Under the pieces are notes generated by a model. That model ran no database searches and had not been told where the DNA came from. It worked only from the letters and a program-made list of their open reading frames with translations. A stretch of DNA of 64,000 nucleotides from Acidimicrobiia bacterium (GTDB lineage Bacteria > Acidobacteriota > Vicinamibacteria > Vicinamibacterales > SCN-69-37): NCBI GenBank assembly GCA_016871335.1, contig VFZF01000002.1, positions 62,001-126,000 on the forward strand, read 5' to 3'. This document shows positions 32,519 through 45,031 of this stretch, piece by piece. The position numbers and the translations under genes are program-made. Positions within the stretch are counted from its first letter, which is position 1; each line of letters opens with the position of its first letter.

Positions 32519-33610
32519 ATGACTCCGCAAGTCCTCGACAAACTTCGTTCCCTGGAAACCCGCTACGAGTCCCTGATGCAACAGGTGTCGGACCCGGCGG
32601 TGCAGGCCGACGCGACGGCGTATCGCACACAGTCCAAGGCGCTGTTTGAAATCCAGCCGACGGTGGAGGCGTTCCGCGAATGGCTCCGCCTGGACCAGCA
32701 GGCCGCCGAAAACCGTGACCTCATGGCCGGCAGCGACGCCGAGATGGCGGCCCTCGCGAAGGAGGAACTGCCGGGTCTCGAGAAGCAGATGGAGACGCTG
32801 GAGGGTGAGCTTCGGGTGATGCTCGTCCCGCGTGATGCGAATGACGACCGCAACGTGGTGCTCGAAATCCGCGGCGGCACCGGCGGCGACGAAGCCGCGT
32901 TGTTCGCCGCGGACCTGTATCGGATGTACACCCGGTACGCCGAGCGGCAGGGGTGGAAGATCGACGTCCACACGATGAGCGAAAACGGCATCGGCGGCCT
33001 GAAGGAAGTGGTCGCGTCGATGGAAGGCAAGGGTGTGTACGGCCAGCTCAAACACGAGAGCGGCGTCCATCGTGTGCAGCGGGTGCCGGCCACCGAAGCG
33101 GCCGGGCGCATCCATACATCGACGGCCACCGTCGCGGTGCTCCCGGAAGCGGAGGAAGTCGATATTCACATCGATGCGAAGGACCTGCGCATCGATACGT
33201 TCTGTTCGAGCGGCCCCGGCGGACAGAGCGTCAACACCACGTACTCCGCGGTGCGCATCACCCACCTGCCCACCAACACTGTCGTCTCCCAGCAGGACGA
33301 AAAATCGCAGATCAAGAATCGTCAAAAGGCCATGAAGGTGCTGCGATCACGGCTCTACGAAATGGAGATGCGCAAGCAGCAGGAAGCCATCGCGAAAGAA
33401 CGGCGCGGCCAGGTCGGGACGGGTGAGCGCTCTGAGAAGATTCGCACCTACAACTTCAAGGACAACCGGATCACCGACCACCGCATCAACTTCACGATGC
33501 ACCAGCTCACCGACGCACTCGACGGCGACCTGACGGAACTCATCAACGAAATCAAGCAGCACGTGCAGGCCGAAAAGCTGAAGCAGGCTACCGAGTCGGA
33601 GTCGGCGTAA
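32519..33610 (+). CDS. prfA: Peptide chain release factor 1
   Basis: 363 residues. [16 protein letters not shown] holds the PAT (PxT) recognition motif that reads UAA and UAG, and [18 protein letters not shown] the GGQ catalytic loop. Length is standard. Stop and the next start overlap as TAATG, linking it to prmC, the methylase of its GGQ glutamine, which is the usual arrangement. Confidence 0.97.
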   Translation: MTPQVLDKLRSLETRYESLMQQVSDPAVQADATAYRTQSKALFEIQPTVEAFREWLRLDQQAAENRDLMAGSDAEMAALAKEELPGLEKQMETLEGELRVMLVPRDANDDRNVVLEIRGGTGGDEAALFAADLYRMYTRYAERQGWKIDVHTMSENGIGGLKEVVASMEGKGVYGQLKHESGVHRVQRVPATEAAGRIHTSTATVAVLPEAEEVDIHIDAKDLRIDTFCSSGPGGQSVNTTYSAVRITHLPTNTVVSQQDEKSQIKNRQKAMKVLRSRLYEMEMRKQQEAIAKERRGQVGTGERSEKIRTYNFKDNRITDHRINFTMHQLTDALDGDLTELINEIKQHVQAEKLKQATESESA

Positions 33611-34455
33611 TGCCGAGCGTCGCCGCGACCGTCGCAGCGGCCGCGGCTCGACTCTGCGCGGATGGCTTCGCGCCAGACGACGCCGACCGCGACGCCGCAG
33701 TGATTGCTCGCGGCGTGCTCGGCTGGTCGCTCGCGGACTGGCTCTCCCGTCGCCACGAAGACTCACAACCTGCGTTTATCGCCACGTTCGACGCGTTCGT
33801 GACCCGTCGCGCGACAGGCGAACCCGTGGCGTACCTGCTCGGCACGCGCGAATTCTACGGCCGAGACTTCATCGTCGAACCCGGTGTGCTGGTGCCGCGG
33901 CCAGAGACCGAACTGCTGATTGACACTGCACTCGCATGGGTTCGCACTACGGGTGCGCATGCGGTGGCAGACGTCGGTACCGGCACCGGCTGTGTGGCCG
34001 TCACGCTGACGCTTGAACATCCGAGTCTGTCGATCCTTGCGACCGATTGTTCGGCCGACGCCCTCGCCATCGCGCGACGTAACGCCGCCGCACTCGGCGC
34101 CTCGTCCATCGAGTGGCGGCTCACCGACCTCCTCGATGGGGTCCAGGGCCCCGTGGACCTGGTCGTGTCGAATCCACCGTACGTCCCCGAACGCGACCGG
34201 GAGTCACTGCAACCGGACGTGCGCGACTTCGAGCCTGCGCTCGCCCTCTTCGGCGGCCCCGACGGCCTCGATGTTGTCCGCCGCCTCATCCCCTCCGCCC
34301 ACGCCCGCCTCATCCCCGGCGGCGCACTCATGATGGAGGTCGGCATCGACCAATCCCCCTCCGTCACCCACCTCCTCGAAGCCGCCGGCTTCTCCGACAT
34401 CACCTGGCACCCCGACCTCCAACACATCCCCCGCGTCGTCGCCGCAAGGAAATGA
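33610..34455 (+). CDS. prmC: Release factor glutamine methyltransferase PrmC
   Basis: 281 residues. The N-terminal helical domain is followed by class I methyltransferase motifs: VADVGTGTGCVAVTLTLEH and the VSNPPYVPE motif that binds the substrate glutamine. It methylates the GGQ glutamine of RF1/RF2. The last codon and stop (AAATGA) are inside a palindromic element, so the C-terminus was fixed by that insertion or shares it. Confidence 0.95.
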   Translation: MPSVAATVAAAAARLCADGFAPDDADRDAAVIARGVLGWSLADWLSRRHEDSQPAFIATFDAFVTRRATGEPVAYLLGTREFYGRDFIVEPGVLVPRPETELLIDTALAWVRTTGAHAVADVGTGTGCVAVTLTLEHPSLSILATDCSADALAIARRNAAALGASSIEWRLTDLLDGVQGPVDLVVSNPPYVPERDRESLQPDVRDFEPALALFGGPDGLDVVRRLIPSAHARLIPGGALMMEVGIDQSPSVTHLLEAAGFSDITWHPDLQHIPRVVAARK

Positions 34456-34497
34456 GCTCGGAGGTGATTTCCGGAGAAATCACCTCCGAGCTCATTT
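34450..34497. repeat. Perfect palindromic element (22-base arms), short form
   Basis: Arms 34450-34471 and 34476-34497 are exact inverse complements around CGGA. The outer 20 bases begin AAATGAGCTCGGAGG. T residues run on to 34500, so it also fits a terminator for prmC on the plus strand. The same arm start recurs at 44928. The TGA stop of prmC lies in the left arm. Confidence 0.9.
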
Positions 34498-34518
34498 TTT
34501 CGGGGAATAATCCTACCC

Positions 34519-34863
34519 ATGGACTCGTGCTTGTTTTGTCGCATCGCCGCCGGTGAGATTCCGGTAACGAAGGTGCATGAAGACGATGACCTGCTCGCGT
34601 TCAGGGACATCAATCCGCAGGCGCCGATGCATGTGCTGGTGATTCCGAAGGTGCACATCGCGACGGTGAACGACCTGACGCCGGCACACGAGGCGCTGGT
34701 GGGCGCGATGGTGCGGTGCGCGGCGCAGGTCGCAAAGGACCACGGGTTCGACGCGTCGGGATACCGCACGGTGTTCAACTGCAACGCAGCCGCGGGACAG
34801 ACGGTGTTTCACATCCACCTGCATGTGCTCGGCGGACGCACCCTGAGGTGGCCACCAGGCTAG
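34519..34863 (+). CDS. HIT-family (HinT-like) nucleotide hydrolase
   Basis: 114 residues. CLFCRIAAGEIP opens the HIT fold; FHIHLHVLGG near residue 96 is the HxHxHxx catalytic triad. Related proteins cleave AMP-lysine or phosphoramidates. It is unlikely to be regulated with prmC because the palindromic element intervenes. Its stop and the stop of the convergent HAD gene overlap (CTAG). Confidence 0.93.
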   Translation: MDSCLFCRIAAGEIPVTKVHEDDDLLAFRDINPQAPMHVLVIPKVHIATVNDLTPAHEALVGAMVRCAAQVAKDHGFDASGYRTVFNCNAAAGQTVFHIHLHVLGGRTLRWPPG

Positions 34864-35540
34864 AGCAGGGCTGCCAGTTGCGTGAGCGACTGGATGACGG
34901 GGATCGACTTGTCGAGGTCCGTGGCTCTGGCGTGGCGGTCGAGCAGGACGCCGCGCATGCCGATCTGGCGGGCGCCGAGAACGTCGTGGGTGAGGCTGTC
35001 TCCGACCATGACGGCCTGGTCCGGTGAGACCTGCATCAGGCCGAGGGCCTCGTGAAAGATGCGAGGGTCGGGTTTCATCACGCCGAACTCGGAGGATGAG
35101 ACGGTCACGGTCATCACGCCGTCGAGATCAAAATGCCGGCCGAAGGTGCCCAGCGGCCTGTGGGAGTTGGAGATCAGTCCCATCCGAAGGCCCTGCCGCT
35201 GGAGCCCCCTGAGGGTCTCCGGCACGTCGTCGTACATCTCGAAGTGGTGGTGGTGCGCCCAGTCGTCGTAAATCTCGCGCGCGGCCACGACGACACCCGG
35301 GCCGGTGCCCCCCATCAACTCGATAATCCGGCTCGTGTATCGGACGAAGATCTCATCGTGATACCGCTGGTCGGAGGTATTGAGTACCTCGGCCGCAGCG
35401 GCCACCGCCTTCTCAAACGCGGCTTCGTCCACGGGCACCCCGTGGCGCACACACGTCTCGACATACCCTGGTCCGAGGAACCGGCGGCCGGGGCGAATCA
35501 GGGTGAAGTCGACGTCAAAGAAGACGGCCAGGGTATTCAC
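34860..35540 (-). CDS. HAD-family hydrolase
   Basis: 226 residues from GTG 35540, where the domain begins (NTLAVFFDVDFTLIRPG, motif I DxDxT). An ATG at 35591 would add 17 residues but overlap the ileS start. Motif II is LISNSHRPLG, the Lys is in FGVMKPDPRIF, and VMVGDSLTHDVLGA is the metal loop. Substrate not known. It is divergent from ileS with the promoter area between. Confidence 0.82.
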   Translation of the reverse strand: MNTLAVFFDVDFTLIRPGRRFLGPGYVETCVRHGVPVDEAAFEKAVAAAAEVLNTSDQRYHDEIFVRYTSRIIELMGGTGPGVVVAAREIYDDWAHHHHFEMYDDVPETLRGLQRQGLRMGLISNSHRPLGTFGRHFDLDGVMTVTVSSSEFGVMKPDPRIFHEALGLMQVSPDQAVMVGDSLTHDVLGARQIGMRGVLLDRHARATDLDKSIPVIQSLTQLAALL

Positions 35541-35589
35541 AGCGGGTCTCAGGGTGCGCGCGAATATAGAATAGGGGTTTACATCAGCC

Positions 35590-38352
35590 ATGCGCGACTG
35601 GAAAGACACGCTCAATCTCCCCCGGACCGACTTCCCGATGAAGGCGAACCTGCCGACGGCCGAGCCGGCAGCGATCGCCCGTTGGCAGGAGACGAAGCTG
35701 TACGACGCAGTTCGCGCCCATCGGCACGGAGCGCCCCGTTTTGTCCTGCACGATGGCCCTCCGTACGCCAACGGCGAGATCCACATCGGCCACGCGCTCA
35801 ACAAGATCCTGAAGGACTTCGTCGTCAAGTCGCGATCGATGGCTGGTTTTGATGCGCCGTACGTGCCCGGATGGGACTGCCATGGTCTGCCGATCGAACT
35901 GAACGTCGAGCGTGAACTTGGTCCTGCCGCCAAGGACCGATCAATCGGCGACTTTCGTCGCGCCTGCCGCGCCTACGCGGAAAAATTCGTCACGTCCCAG
36001 CGCGCCGACTTCGAACGCCTCGGCGTGCTCGGCAACTGGGATGCGCCGTACCTCACCATGCAGTTCGGCTACCAGGCGGCGATCGTGCGCGCCCTCGGCA
36101 GGTTCGTCGAACGGGGCCTTGTCTACAAGGGCAAGAAGCCGGTGCACTGGTGCCTCCGCGACCGCACGGCTCTGGCCGAAGCGGAAGTGGAATACGACAC
36201 GCACACCTCCCCGTCGATCTTCATCGAGTTCCCGCTCGCCGCCGACGACACGGTGCTCGCGGCGCAGGTCCCGGCCGTGACGGGCCGTGACGTCACGGCG
36301 CTGATCTGGACGACGACCCCGTGGACGATTCCGGCGAACCTCGCGATCGCGTTCCATCCGGACCTTGAGTATGGGGCGTTCGACTTCGACGGCCGGCTGG
36401 TGATCCTCGCCACGGAACTGGCAGACGGCGTGTCGACGCGCACCGGCCGTGCCCTCGGCGCCCCGGCCGCCACGTTCAACGGTGCGCAGCTTGAAGGCGT
36501 GCGCTTCCGCCACCCGCTGTTCGACCGCGATTCAGTCGGCGTGCTGGCGGACTACGTCACACTCGAGCAGGGCACCGGAGCCGTGCATACGGCGCCTGGT
36601 CACGGCACCGACGACTTCAACACCGGCGTGCGCTACGGCCTGCCGATCACCACGCCGATCGGCACCCACGGCCGGTTCACTGAGGACACACCGATCGTCG
36701 GCGGCCTGAAAGTCTTCGAAGCGAACCCGGTCGTCGAGGCCGCACTCGCAGAGCGCGGACGCCTGTGGCACCGCTCCGACTTCGAGCATTCGTATCCCCA
36801 CTGCTGGCGCTGTCACCAACCGGTGATCTTTCTCGCCACGCCGCAGTGGTTCATCTCGATGGACGGCCTGAGAGACGACGCCACGAAGGCCTCGGATGCC
36901 ACCGCGTGGCATCCGTCATGGGGTCGCGAACGGATGACGGGCATGTTTGCGTCGCGCCCCGACTGGTGCATCTCGCGTCAGCGCGCCTGGGGTGTGCCGA
37001 TTCCGGCGGTCACGTGCACGGGGTGTGGCCACTCGCATCTCACCCCTGCACTGGTCGAACGGGCAGCCGCGGTATTTGAGCGCGACAATGCGGACGCGTG
37101 GTACGACGCCCCGCTCGAGACGTTTGTCCCGGCTGACTTCCGCTGCGACAGCTGCGGCGGCTCGTCCTTTGAGCGGGAGCGCGACATTCTCGACGTGTGG
37201 TTCGACTCAGGGTCGAGCCACGAGGCGGTGCTGGCCCAACGGCCGGAGCTCCGCTGGCCGGCGGACCTCTATCTCGAGGGAACCGATCAATATCGCGGCT
37301 GGTTCCAGTCATCGCTTCTGGTCGGCGTCGGCACCCGCGGACGCGCACCGTACGACGGCGTGCTCACCCACGGCTTCGTGGTCGATACCCACGGACGCAA
37401 GATGTCGAAGTCGATCGGCAACGTGATCGCGCCGCAGCAGATCATCAAGGAGAGCGGCGCTGACGTGCTGCGCCTCTGGGTCGCGATGGTGGACTACCGC
37501 GACGAAATTCGGCTCGGCAAGGAAGTGCTCGCGCGCACGGTGGAGGCGTACCGGAAGATCCGCAACACGTTCCGCTACCTGCTGTCGAACCTGTACGACT
37601 TCGATCCGGCCGTGCACCAGGTGCCTCATGCGCAGATGCACAGCGCAGATCGGCACATCCTGTCGCGGTACACGCGTCTTGAGCGGACGGTGCGGGCCGA
37701 ATACGACGCGTACGACTTCCAGGCGCTGGCACACGCGGTCAACGAATTTGTGACCGTCGAACTCAGCGCCCTGTACCTGGACGTCTCGAAGGATCGCCTC
37801 TACACGTTCCGCGCCGATTCCCCGGAACGCCGATCCGCGCAGACGACGCTGTATGTACTCGCCGACGGTCTCGCGCGCCTGCTCGCGCCGATCCTGTCGA
37901 TGACGGCCGACGAAATCTGGTCGCGACTGCCCGGCACACGCGAAGCCTCCGTGCACCTCGCGGACTTCCCGAGCAGCCCTCAGTCGTGGATCGACGAGTC
38001 CCTGGATGCGCACTGGGACGCCCTCTCGGACGTCCGGCGCACGGTGAACGAAGCGCTCGAACGGGCGCGCGCGGAGAAGACCATCGGCGCGCCTCTCACC
38101 GCGCACGTGACGCTCACGGCCGGAGGCGATCTCCATCGGCTGCTCACAGGCGCTGAAGCCGACCTGCCGATGTTGTGCATCGTCTCGGCGGTCACGTTGC
38201 GTGAATCCGCCGACAGCCCGCTCGTCGTCGAGGTCGCTCATGCCTCTGGTGACAAGTGCCCCCGCTGCTGGCGCTTCGTCCCGGCGCTGACCGGTGGTGG
38301 CGACGATGCGGTGTGTGACCGGTGCGCGGATGCGCTGGAACCCGTCGCATGA
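35590..38352 (+). CDS. ileS: Isoleucyl-tRNA synthetase
   Basis: 920 residues. HIGH motif in [15 protein letters not shown] near 60; [12 protein letters not shown] in the CP1 editing domain; [18 protein letters not shown] near 600 ([10 protein letters not shown]). The C-terminal zinc finger [10 protein letters not shown]...CDRCAD is complete. It charges tRNA-Ile and edits valine. TATAGAAT lies 14 bases before the ATG as a possible -10 region. The end is coupled to lspA. Confidence 0.97.
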   Translation: MRDWKDTLNLPRTDFPMKANLPTAEPAAIARWQETKLYDAVRAHRHGAPRFVLHDGPPYANGEIHIGHALNKILKDFVVKSRSMAGFDAPYVPGWDCHGLPIELNVERELGPAAKDRSIGDFRRACRAYAEKFVTSQRADFERLGVLGNWDAPYLTMQFGYQAAIVRALGRFVERGLVYKGKKPVHWCLRDRTALAEAEVEYDTHTSPSIFIEFPLAADDTVLAAQVPAVTGRDVTALIWTTTPWTIPANLAIAFHPDLEYGAFDFDGRLVILATELADGVSTRTGRALGAPAATFNGAQLEGVRFRHPLFDRDSVGVLADYVTLEQGTGAVHTAPGHGTDDFNTGVRYGLPITTPIGTHGRFTEDTPIVGGLKVFEANPVVEAALAERGRLWHRSDFEHSYPHCWRCHQPVIFLATPQWFISMDGLRDDATKASDATAWHPSWGRERMTGMFASRPDWCISRQRAWGVPIPAVTCTGCGHSHLTPALVERAAAVFERDNADAWYDAPLETFVPADFRCDSCGGSSFERERDILDVWFDSGSSHEAVLAQRPELRWPADLYLEGTDQYRGWFQSSLLVGVGTRGRAPYDGVLTHGFVVDTHGRKMSKSIGNVIAPQQIIKESGADVLRLWVAMVDYRDEIRLGKEVLARTVEAYRKIRNTFRYLLSNLYDFDPAVHQVPHAQMHSADRHILSRYTRLERTVRAEYDAYDFQALAHAVNEFVTVELSALYLDVSKDRLYTFRADSPERRSAQTTLYVLADGLARLLAPILSMTADEIWSRLPGTREASVHLADFPSSPQSWIDESLDAHWDALSDVRRTVNEALERARAEKTIGAPLTAHVTLTAGGDLHRLLTGAEADLPMLCIVSAVTLRESADSPLVVEVAHASGDKCPRCWRFVPALTGGGDDAVCDRCADALEPVA

Positions 38353-38843
38353 TGGCGCGTCTGCCGGGTCTGCTGTGGGTGGTCCTCACACTGGTGCTCC
38401 TCGATCAGGTCACCAAGGTGTGGGTGCACGCGACGCTTGGGCTCTACGAGAGCATGACGGTCATTCCGGGCCTGATCGACCTCGTGCATGTCCGCAACGA
38501 GGGCGTAGCGTTCGGGTTGCTCAACAACCTGGACCTGCCGTACAAGCCGGTCCTCACGACGGGCCTCGCCAGTCTCGCCCTGGTGGGCATGGTGTTCTAT
38601 TACCGGCAGCTGCAGCCGCATGAACGCATTGCGCGGCTGGGCGTGGCGTTCATCGCCGGCGGCGCCATCGGCAATCTGATCGACCGCGTGCGGCAGGGAT
38701 ACGTCCTCGACTTTGTGGACGTCTACTGGGGCACGTGGCACTTCTGGGCTTTTAATGTCGCCGATGCGGCGATCAACGTCGGTGCGATTCTGGTTTTTGC
38801 AGACCTTCTGCTGGTGAAACGTCATGTACCCGATTCTGTTTAA
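38349..38843 (+). CDS. lspA: Signal peptidase II (lipoprotein signal peptidase)
   Basis: 164 residues from the ATG overlapping the ileS stop. Four membrane helices; catalytic aspartates in [21 protein letters not shown] and [11 protein letters not shown]; the early [10 protein letters not shown] and [13 protein letters not shown] motifs are typical. It cleaves prolipoproteins, acting next to Lgt, which follows with a 20-base overlap. Confidence 0.95.
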   Translation: MMARLPGLLWVVLTLVLLDQVTKVWVHATLGLYESMTVIPGLIDLVHVRNEGVAFGLLNNLDLPYKPVLTTGLASLALVGMVFYYRQLQPHERIARLGVAFIAGGAIGNLIDRVRQGYVLDFVDVYWGTWHFWAFNVADAAINVGAILVFADLLLVKRHVPDSV

Positions 38844-39609
38844 TGTTGGCGACTGGCCTGTCTACTCCTACGGGGTGCTGCTCGCAGCGGCCTACCTGAT
38901 CGGCCTGCAGCTCGCGGTGGTGCGCGCGCGCAAGGCGGGGGTGGATCCGGCGCGAGTCATGGACCTCGGCATCTACCTCATCATCGCGGCGCTCGTTGGC
39001 GCGAAGCTGATGCTCATCGCCGTGGACTGGGACTACTTCCGTCAGCAGCCGCGTGAACTGCTCTCACTCGTGCGGGCGGGCGGCGTCTTCTACGGCGGCC
39101 TCATCGGCGCCGTCCTGGTCGGTCTGGTGCTGGTGCGACGGTACAAACTCAACGTCTGGGCCACCGGCGACCTCATGGCTCCAGGCATCGCCCTCGGGCA
39201 CGTCGTGGGCCGCTTCGGCTGCCTGCTGGCCGGCTGTTGTTACGGCCGTCCCACGGATGCGGCCTGGGGCATCACATTCACCAATCCGATCGCGAACGCG
39301 AACGTCGGCACGCCGCTGAATCTTCCGCTCCACCCGACGCAGCTGTACGACGCGGGTGCGGAACTCCTGATTCTCGGTGTGCTGCTGCTGACCGAGCGCA
39401 AGGGCAAGCCGTTTGCCGGCCGCACGTTCTGGCTCTACATCGGCCTCTACGCCATTTCGCGGTTCATCATCGAGTATTTCCGTGGCGACATTCAGCGCGG
39501 ATCGATCGGCGACATGTCGACCTCCCAGTTTGTGTCCCTGCTGCTCGTGCCGACCGCGCTTCTGATGTTGTGGTACCTCAAGCGGCAGCCGCAGCCGACG
39601 GCGGCCTGA
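38824..39609 (+). CDS. lgt: Prolipoprotein diacylglyceryl transferase
   Basis: 261 residues, seven membrane helices. VVGRFGCLLAGCCYGRPTD is the Lgt signature region (the usual GRxGNFxN is altered here to GRFGCLLAG), followed by HPTQLYDAGAELLI and RFIIEYFRGD. It adds diacylglycerol to the lipobox Cys before LspA acts; lgt and lspA overlap, so the pathway is one unit. Confidence 0.93.
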   Translation: MYPILFNVGDWPVYSYGVLLAAAYLIGLQLAVVRARKAGVDPARVMDLGIYLIIAALVGAKLMLIAVDWDYFRQQPRELLSLVRAGGVFYGGLIGAVLVGLVLVRRYKLNVWATGDLMAPGIALGHVVGRFGCLLAGCCYGRPTDAAWGITFTNPIANANVGTPLNLPLHPTQLYDAGAELLILGVLLLTERKGKPFAGRTFWLYIGLYAISRFIIEYFRGDIQRGSIGDMSTSQFVSLLLVPTALLMLWYLKRQPQPTAA

Positions 39610-39613
39610 CACG

Positions 39614-40564
39614 ATGTCCGGACTGACGAGACTTGTCGCCGAGCCGGCCGACGCCGGGCTGCGACTCGATCAGTTCATCACCTCGCGCCTGCCAGGCATC
39701 TCGCGATCGCAGGTCCAGCGCCTGCTGCGCGACGGCCGCGTCACCTCCGAGCCCCACCCCGCGAAGCCCGGCCTCGTCGTGACCGAAGGCTTGCGCGTCG
39801 ACGTCGACGTGCCTCCTCCCATGCCGGCCACACCAGGAGCCGAAGACCTCCCCATCGAGATCCTGTACGACGATGAGGACCTGGTGGTGATCAATAAACC
39901 CGCCGGGATGGTGGTGCACCCGGCCGCAGGTCATGCACATGGCACGCTGGTCAATGCCCTGCTCCATCACGTGAAGGGCCTCTCCGGCATCGGCGGCACC
40001 GAGCGGCCCGGCATCGTGCACCGCCTGGACCGCGGCACCTCGGGCATCATGGTCATCGCGAAACACGACACCGCGCACCGGAACCTGTCCGCGCAGTTTC
40101 ACGACCGCGTGGTGCGCAAGGAATATCAGGCCGTGGTGTGGGGCACCCCGGAAAGAGGCACGCGGTATGACAACCCGATCGGCCGCGACCCCAACAATCG
40201 CAAACGGATGTCGAGCCGTGCGAAGGGCGGACGGTCGGCGTTGACGGACGTGGTCAGCGTGGAAGTGCTTCGCGGCGTGTCGTTCGTCACGTTGGTGATC
40301 GGGACCGGACGCACGCACCAGATCCGTGTGCACCTCGCGGAGGCGAATCATCCCCTCGTCGGCGACGAGCTGTACGGCGGCGTACGCAAACGCCTCCCCA
40401 CACACCTCGCCTCACTCGCCAAACTCACCCGGCCGTTCCTGCATGCCGCGCGATTGTCGTTTGCGCATCCGCGTGACGGTCGCACGATGGATTTCAGAGC
40501 GGACCTTCCGGCGGATTTGGCGCGCGTACTGAAAGCGCTTCGGCAGGCCAACAAGAGGAGCTGA
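39614..40564 (+). CDS. rluD: 23S rRNA pseudouridine synthase, RluD type
   Basis: 316 residues. An N-terminal S4 domain (residues 10-70; DQFITSRLPGISRSQVQRLL) precedes the RluA-type catalytic domain with GIVHRLDRGTSGIMVIAK, whose Asp is the nucleophile, and VIGTGRTHQIRVHLA. S4 plus this core is typical of RluD, which modifies helix 69. RluD versus RluC cannot be fully settled by eye. Confidence 0.92.
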   Translation: MSGLTRLVAEPADAGLRLDQFITSRLPGISRSQVQRLLRDGRVTSEPHPAKPGLVVTEGLRVDVDVPPPMPATPGAEDLPIEILYDDEDLVVINKPAGMVVHPAAGHAHGTLVNALLHHVKGLSGIGGTERPGIVHRLDRGTSGIMVIAKHDTAHRNLSAQFHDRVVRKEYQAVVWGTPERGTRYDNPIGRDPNNRKRMSSRAKGGRSALTDVVSVEVLRGVSFVTLVIGTGRTHQIRVHLAEANHPLVGDELYGGVRKRLPTHLASLAKLTRPFLHAARLSFAHPRDGRTMDFRADLPADLARVLKALRQANKRS

Positions 40565-41064
40565 CGTGGCGGCAGAGGTGATGTTCACGGGGCGCGTGAT
40601 TCGCGTTGAACGCGAGGCGGTCGTCCTGCCCAACGGCCGGACGACCACCATTGAGGCGGTCCGGCATCGCGGCTCTGTTGTGATCCTCGCACAGCCGTCG
40701 CCCGACACGGTGATTCTGATCCGCCAGTACCGTCCGGTGATCGATCGCTGGATCTGGGAGCTTCCCGCGGGCAGCCTCGACCCTGGTGAGGCGCCGGACG
40801 CAGCCGCGGTGCGCGAGTGTGAGGAGGAAACCGGCCAGTCGCCGCAGCGGGTCACCCTGCTCGCATCGTGGTACCCGACGCCCGGCTTCTGCGACGAGAT
40901 CATGCACTTCTACCGGTGCGAGTCACTGGTGCCCCCACCGGGCCCGGTGCATCAGGATGAGGACGAACAGATCGAGCCTGCTGTCGTCACGCTGGACACG
41001 TTCGCCGAGATGATTCGCAACGGACGTGTCGCCGATATCAAGACGGTCGTCGGTCTGCAGTTGC

Positions 41065-43431
<2,367 letters not shown>

Positions 43432-43453
43432 CCACCTTCACTTCCGTCAGCAC

Positions 43454-43489
43454 AAAAAGCACAGGCCCCGCCTTTCGGCGGAGCCTGTG
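43454..43489 (-). terminator. Intrinsic terminator of the DksA-like gene
   Basis: On the minus strand a 13-pair hairpin with one mismatch and GAAA loop is followed by CTTTTT. It lies after the DksA-type gene stop and before lon, so it separates the two. Confidence 0.8.
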
Positions 43490-43514
43490 AAGAAACACGC
43501 CGGGCCCAGAAGCC

Positions 43515-43985
43515 TTAGTTCATATCGAGCATCAAGCCCGACGACCGGCGATGTGTGAGCCGCTTGCGGCGTTCCGCCACTTCGCGAGCCTCTTCGCAAT
43601 CCTTGCAACGGACCGCGAACGGGAGCGCCCGGAGGCGGCGTTCGGAGATTTCGTCGCCGCACTCGAAACAATCGCCGAACTGGCCACTTTCGAGCCGCGC
43701 GAGCGCCTCCTCGATCCGATGGAGCGTTTCCGACTTCATCTGGATCAGGGCAAATTCGATATCGTCCTGGATGTCGGCTTCTGAGGTTTCAGCAGCATCC
43801 AGCACACCCTTCCCATCGGCGGCCCCGCCTTCGGCGCGAACGTCACGCATTTTCTCCTGCACCTGCGCAAGAATTTCACGCCGACGCTCTTCGAGAATCC
43901 GCTTCAGTTCGACATATCGCTGCCTGGTCGAATCCGTCTTTGTGGCCTTTCCGGCCGCCTTCCGTGGGATTGTTTGTGCCTTCAT
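43515..43985 (-). CDS. DksA/TraR-family zinc-finger regulator
   Basis: 156 residues from ATG 43985, which has GGGAG 5 bases upstream; the ORF could begin further upstream without support. A helical coiled hairpin (ILEERRREILAQVQEKM) precedes the zinc finger CFECGDEISERRL...VRCKDCEE, CxxC-x17-CxxC. The tip acidic pair expected in DksA is hard to confirm. Family members bind RNA polymerase and work with ppGpp; the Rel gene is close by. Confidence 0.85.
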   Translation of the reverse strand: MKAQTIPRKAAGKATKTDSTRQRYVELKRILEERRREILAQVQEKMRDVRAEGGAADGKGVLDAAETSEADIQDDIEFALIQMKSETLHRIEEALARLESGQFGDCFECGDEISERRLRALPFAVRCKDCEEAREVAERRKRLTHRRSSGLMLDMN

Positions 43986-44343
43986 GATTGCTCCCTTCTC
44001 CTCCGCTACCGCTCTGTGCAGGCCTTTAGCTTGCAAACAAAATGCCAATCGTAGCTCAATCCTCGGCTCCCGGTAAAGTCCCCGAACTGTCCTCGCCTTC
44101 CCTACGGGTTCCGGCGCCCACTGGATGCCGAGGCGATGGTGCGGCTTCGATGTAACTACAAGGACAAGAAAGAGTTACATCTTGCGCCCTAGTAGAGGAC
44201 TTATTAGGTCCGCCTTGGGTTGCTCCGTTAGACGGAAGGAGGGGGGCGGCGGTTCTCCGAATAAGTGGACACAATTTGTCACCGGGTCGTGACGGGCTGT
44301 CGCGTAACTACTGCTATACTCTCCGGTTTGGAGAATGAGTTTT
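43986..44343. other. Gene-free spacer with inverted repeat
   Basis: 358 bases between the DksA-type gene and bL28. ATGTAACT (44150-44157) and AGTTACAT (44173-44180) are an exact inverted pair with 15 bases between, a possible operator or small hairpin. GTCAC-N6-GTGAC occurs near 44278. TATACT at 44315-44320 fits a -10 box for bL28. No convincing ORF was seen. Confidence 0.4.
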
Positions 44344-44535
44344 ATGGCCAAGCAATGTGAAGTCTGTGGCAAGAAGCCTGTGATGGGTCGTCAGGCGAGC
44401 CATGCCAACAACGTGACCGCCCGCCGGTTTGAACCCAACCTGCAGTCGGTGCGTGCGGTCGTCAACGGCGCAACCCGCCGTGTGCGCGTCTGCACCCGCT
44501 GCATCCGGTCGAACAAGGTCGTCAAGGCGGCGTAA
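44344..44535 (+). CDS. rpmB: 50S ribosomal protein bL28
   Basis: 63 residues from ATG 44344. QCEVCGKKP and [11 protein letters not shown] give two CxxC pairs, the zinc-binding form of bL28. [21 protein letters not shown] is the rRNA-binding core. The first three residues of the longer frame are not part of the family. It heads the rpmB-ridA pair. Confidence 0.95.
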   Translation: MAKQCEVCGKKPVMGRQASHANNVTARRFEPNLQSVRAVVNGATRRVRVCTRCIRSNKVVKAA

Positions 44536-44543
44536 CGCCAGCG

Positions 44544-44933
44544 ATGGCCACCCCGCTCGTCGAGATTTCGACCTCGGAAGCTCCCGCCGCGATCGGCCCG
44601 TACAGTCAGGCTATCAAGGTGGGCGATTTCCTGTATTGCTCTGGGCAGATTCCGCTCGACCCCACGACCGGGACCATTACGGAGGGTGGCATTACGGCGC
44701 AGACCCACCAAGTCCTGCAGAACCTCGGGGCGGTCCTGCGCGCTGCGGGTGCGTCGTACGACCGCGTGGTCAAGACCACCGTGTATCTGGCCGACATGGG
44801 GGATTTTGCCGAAGTGAATGAGGTCTACGCCGGGTATTTTTCCGCCCCAGCCCCAGCCCGCGCTACCATCCAGGCGGCGGCCCTTCCCAAGAACGTCCGC
44901 GTCGAGATCGACGTGGTTGCTTACTTGAAATGA
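44544..44933 (+). CDS. ridA: RidA/YjgF-family deaminase
   Basis: 129 residues. [23 protein letters not shown], the [20 protein letters not shown] region and the closing [20 protein letters not shown], with the Arg and Glu of the active site, fit RidA. It hydrolyses reactive enamines to ketoacids and ammonia. The last Lys codon and stop are within the long palindromic element that follows. Confidence 0.92.
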   Translation: MATPLVEISTSEAPAAIGPYSQAIKVGDFLYCSGQIPLDPTTGTITEGGITAQTHQVLQNLGAVLRAAGASYDRVVKTTVYLADMGDFAEVNEVYAGYFSAPAPARATIQAAALPKNVRVEIDVVAYLK

Positions 44934-45028
44934 GCTCGGAGGCGATTCTTTCGTCTCCGAAACCGATCCGTGGCTTGAAACCGACCTCGATCGAGCTTGG
45001 GACGAAAGAATCGCCTCCGAGCTCATTT
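44928..45028. repeat. Palindromic element (28-base arms), long form
   Basis: Arms 44928-44955 and 45001-45028 are exact inverse complements; 45 bases lie between. The arms begin AAATGAGCTCGGAGG, matching the short element at 34450, and extend through GATTCTTTCGTC. Inner DNA contains CTCGATCGAG. The left arm contains the ridA stop. No transposase ORF lies in it. A non-autonomous palindromic repeat of the REP/MITE type is a plausible reading. Confidence 0.9.
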
Positions 45029-45031
45029 GGA

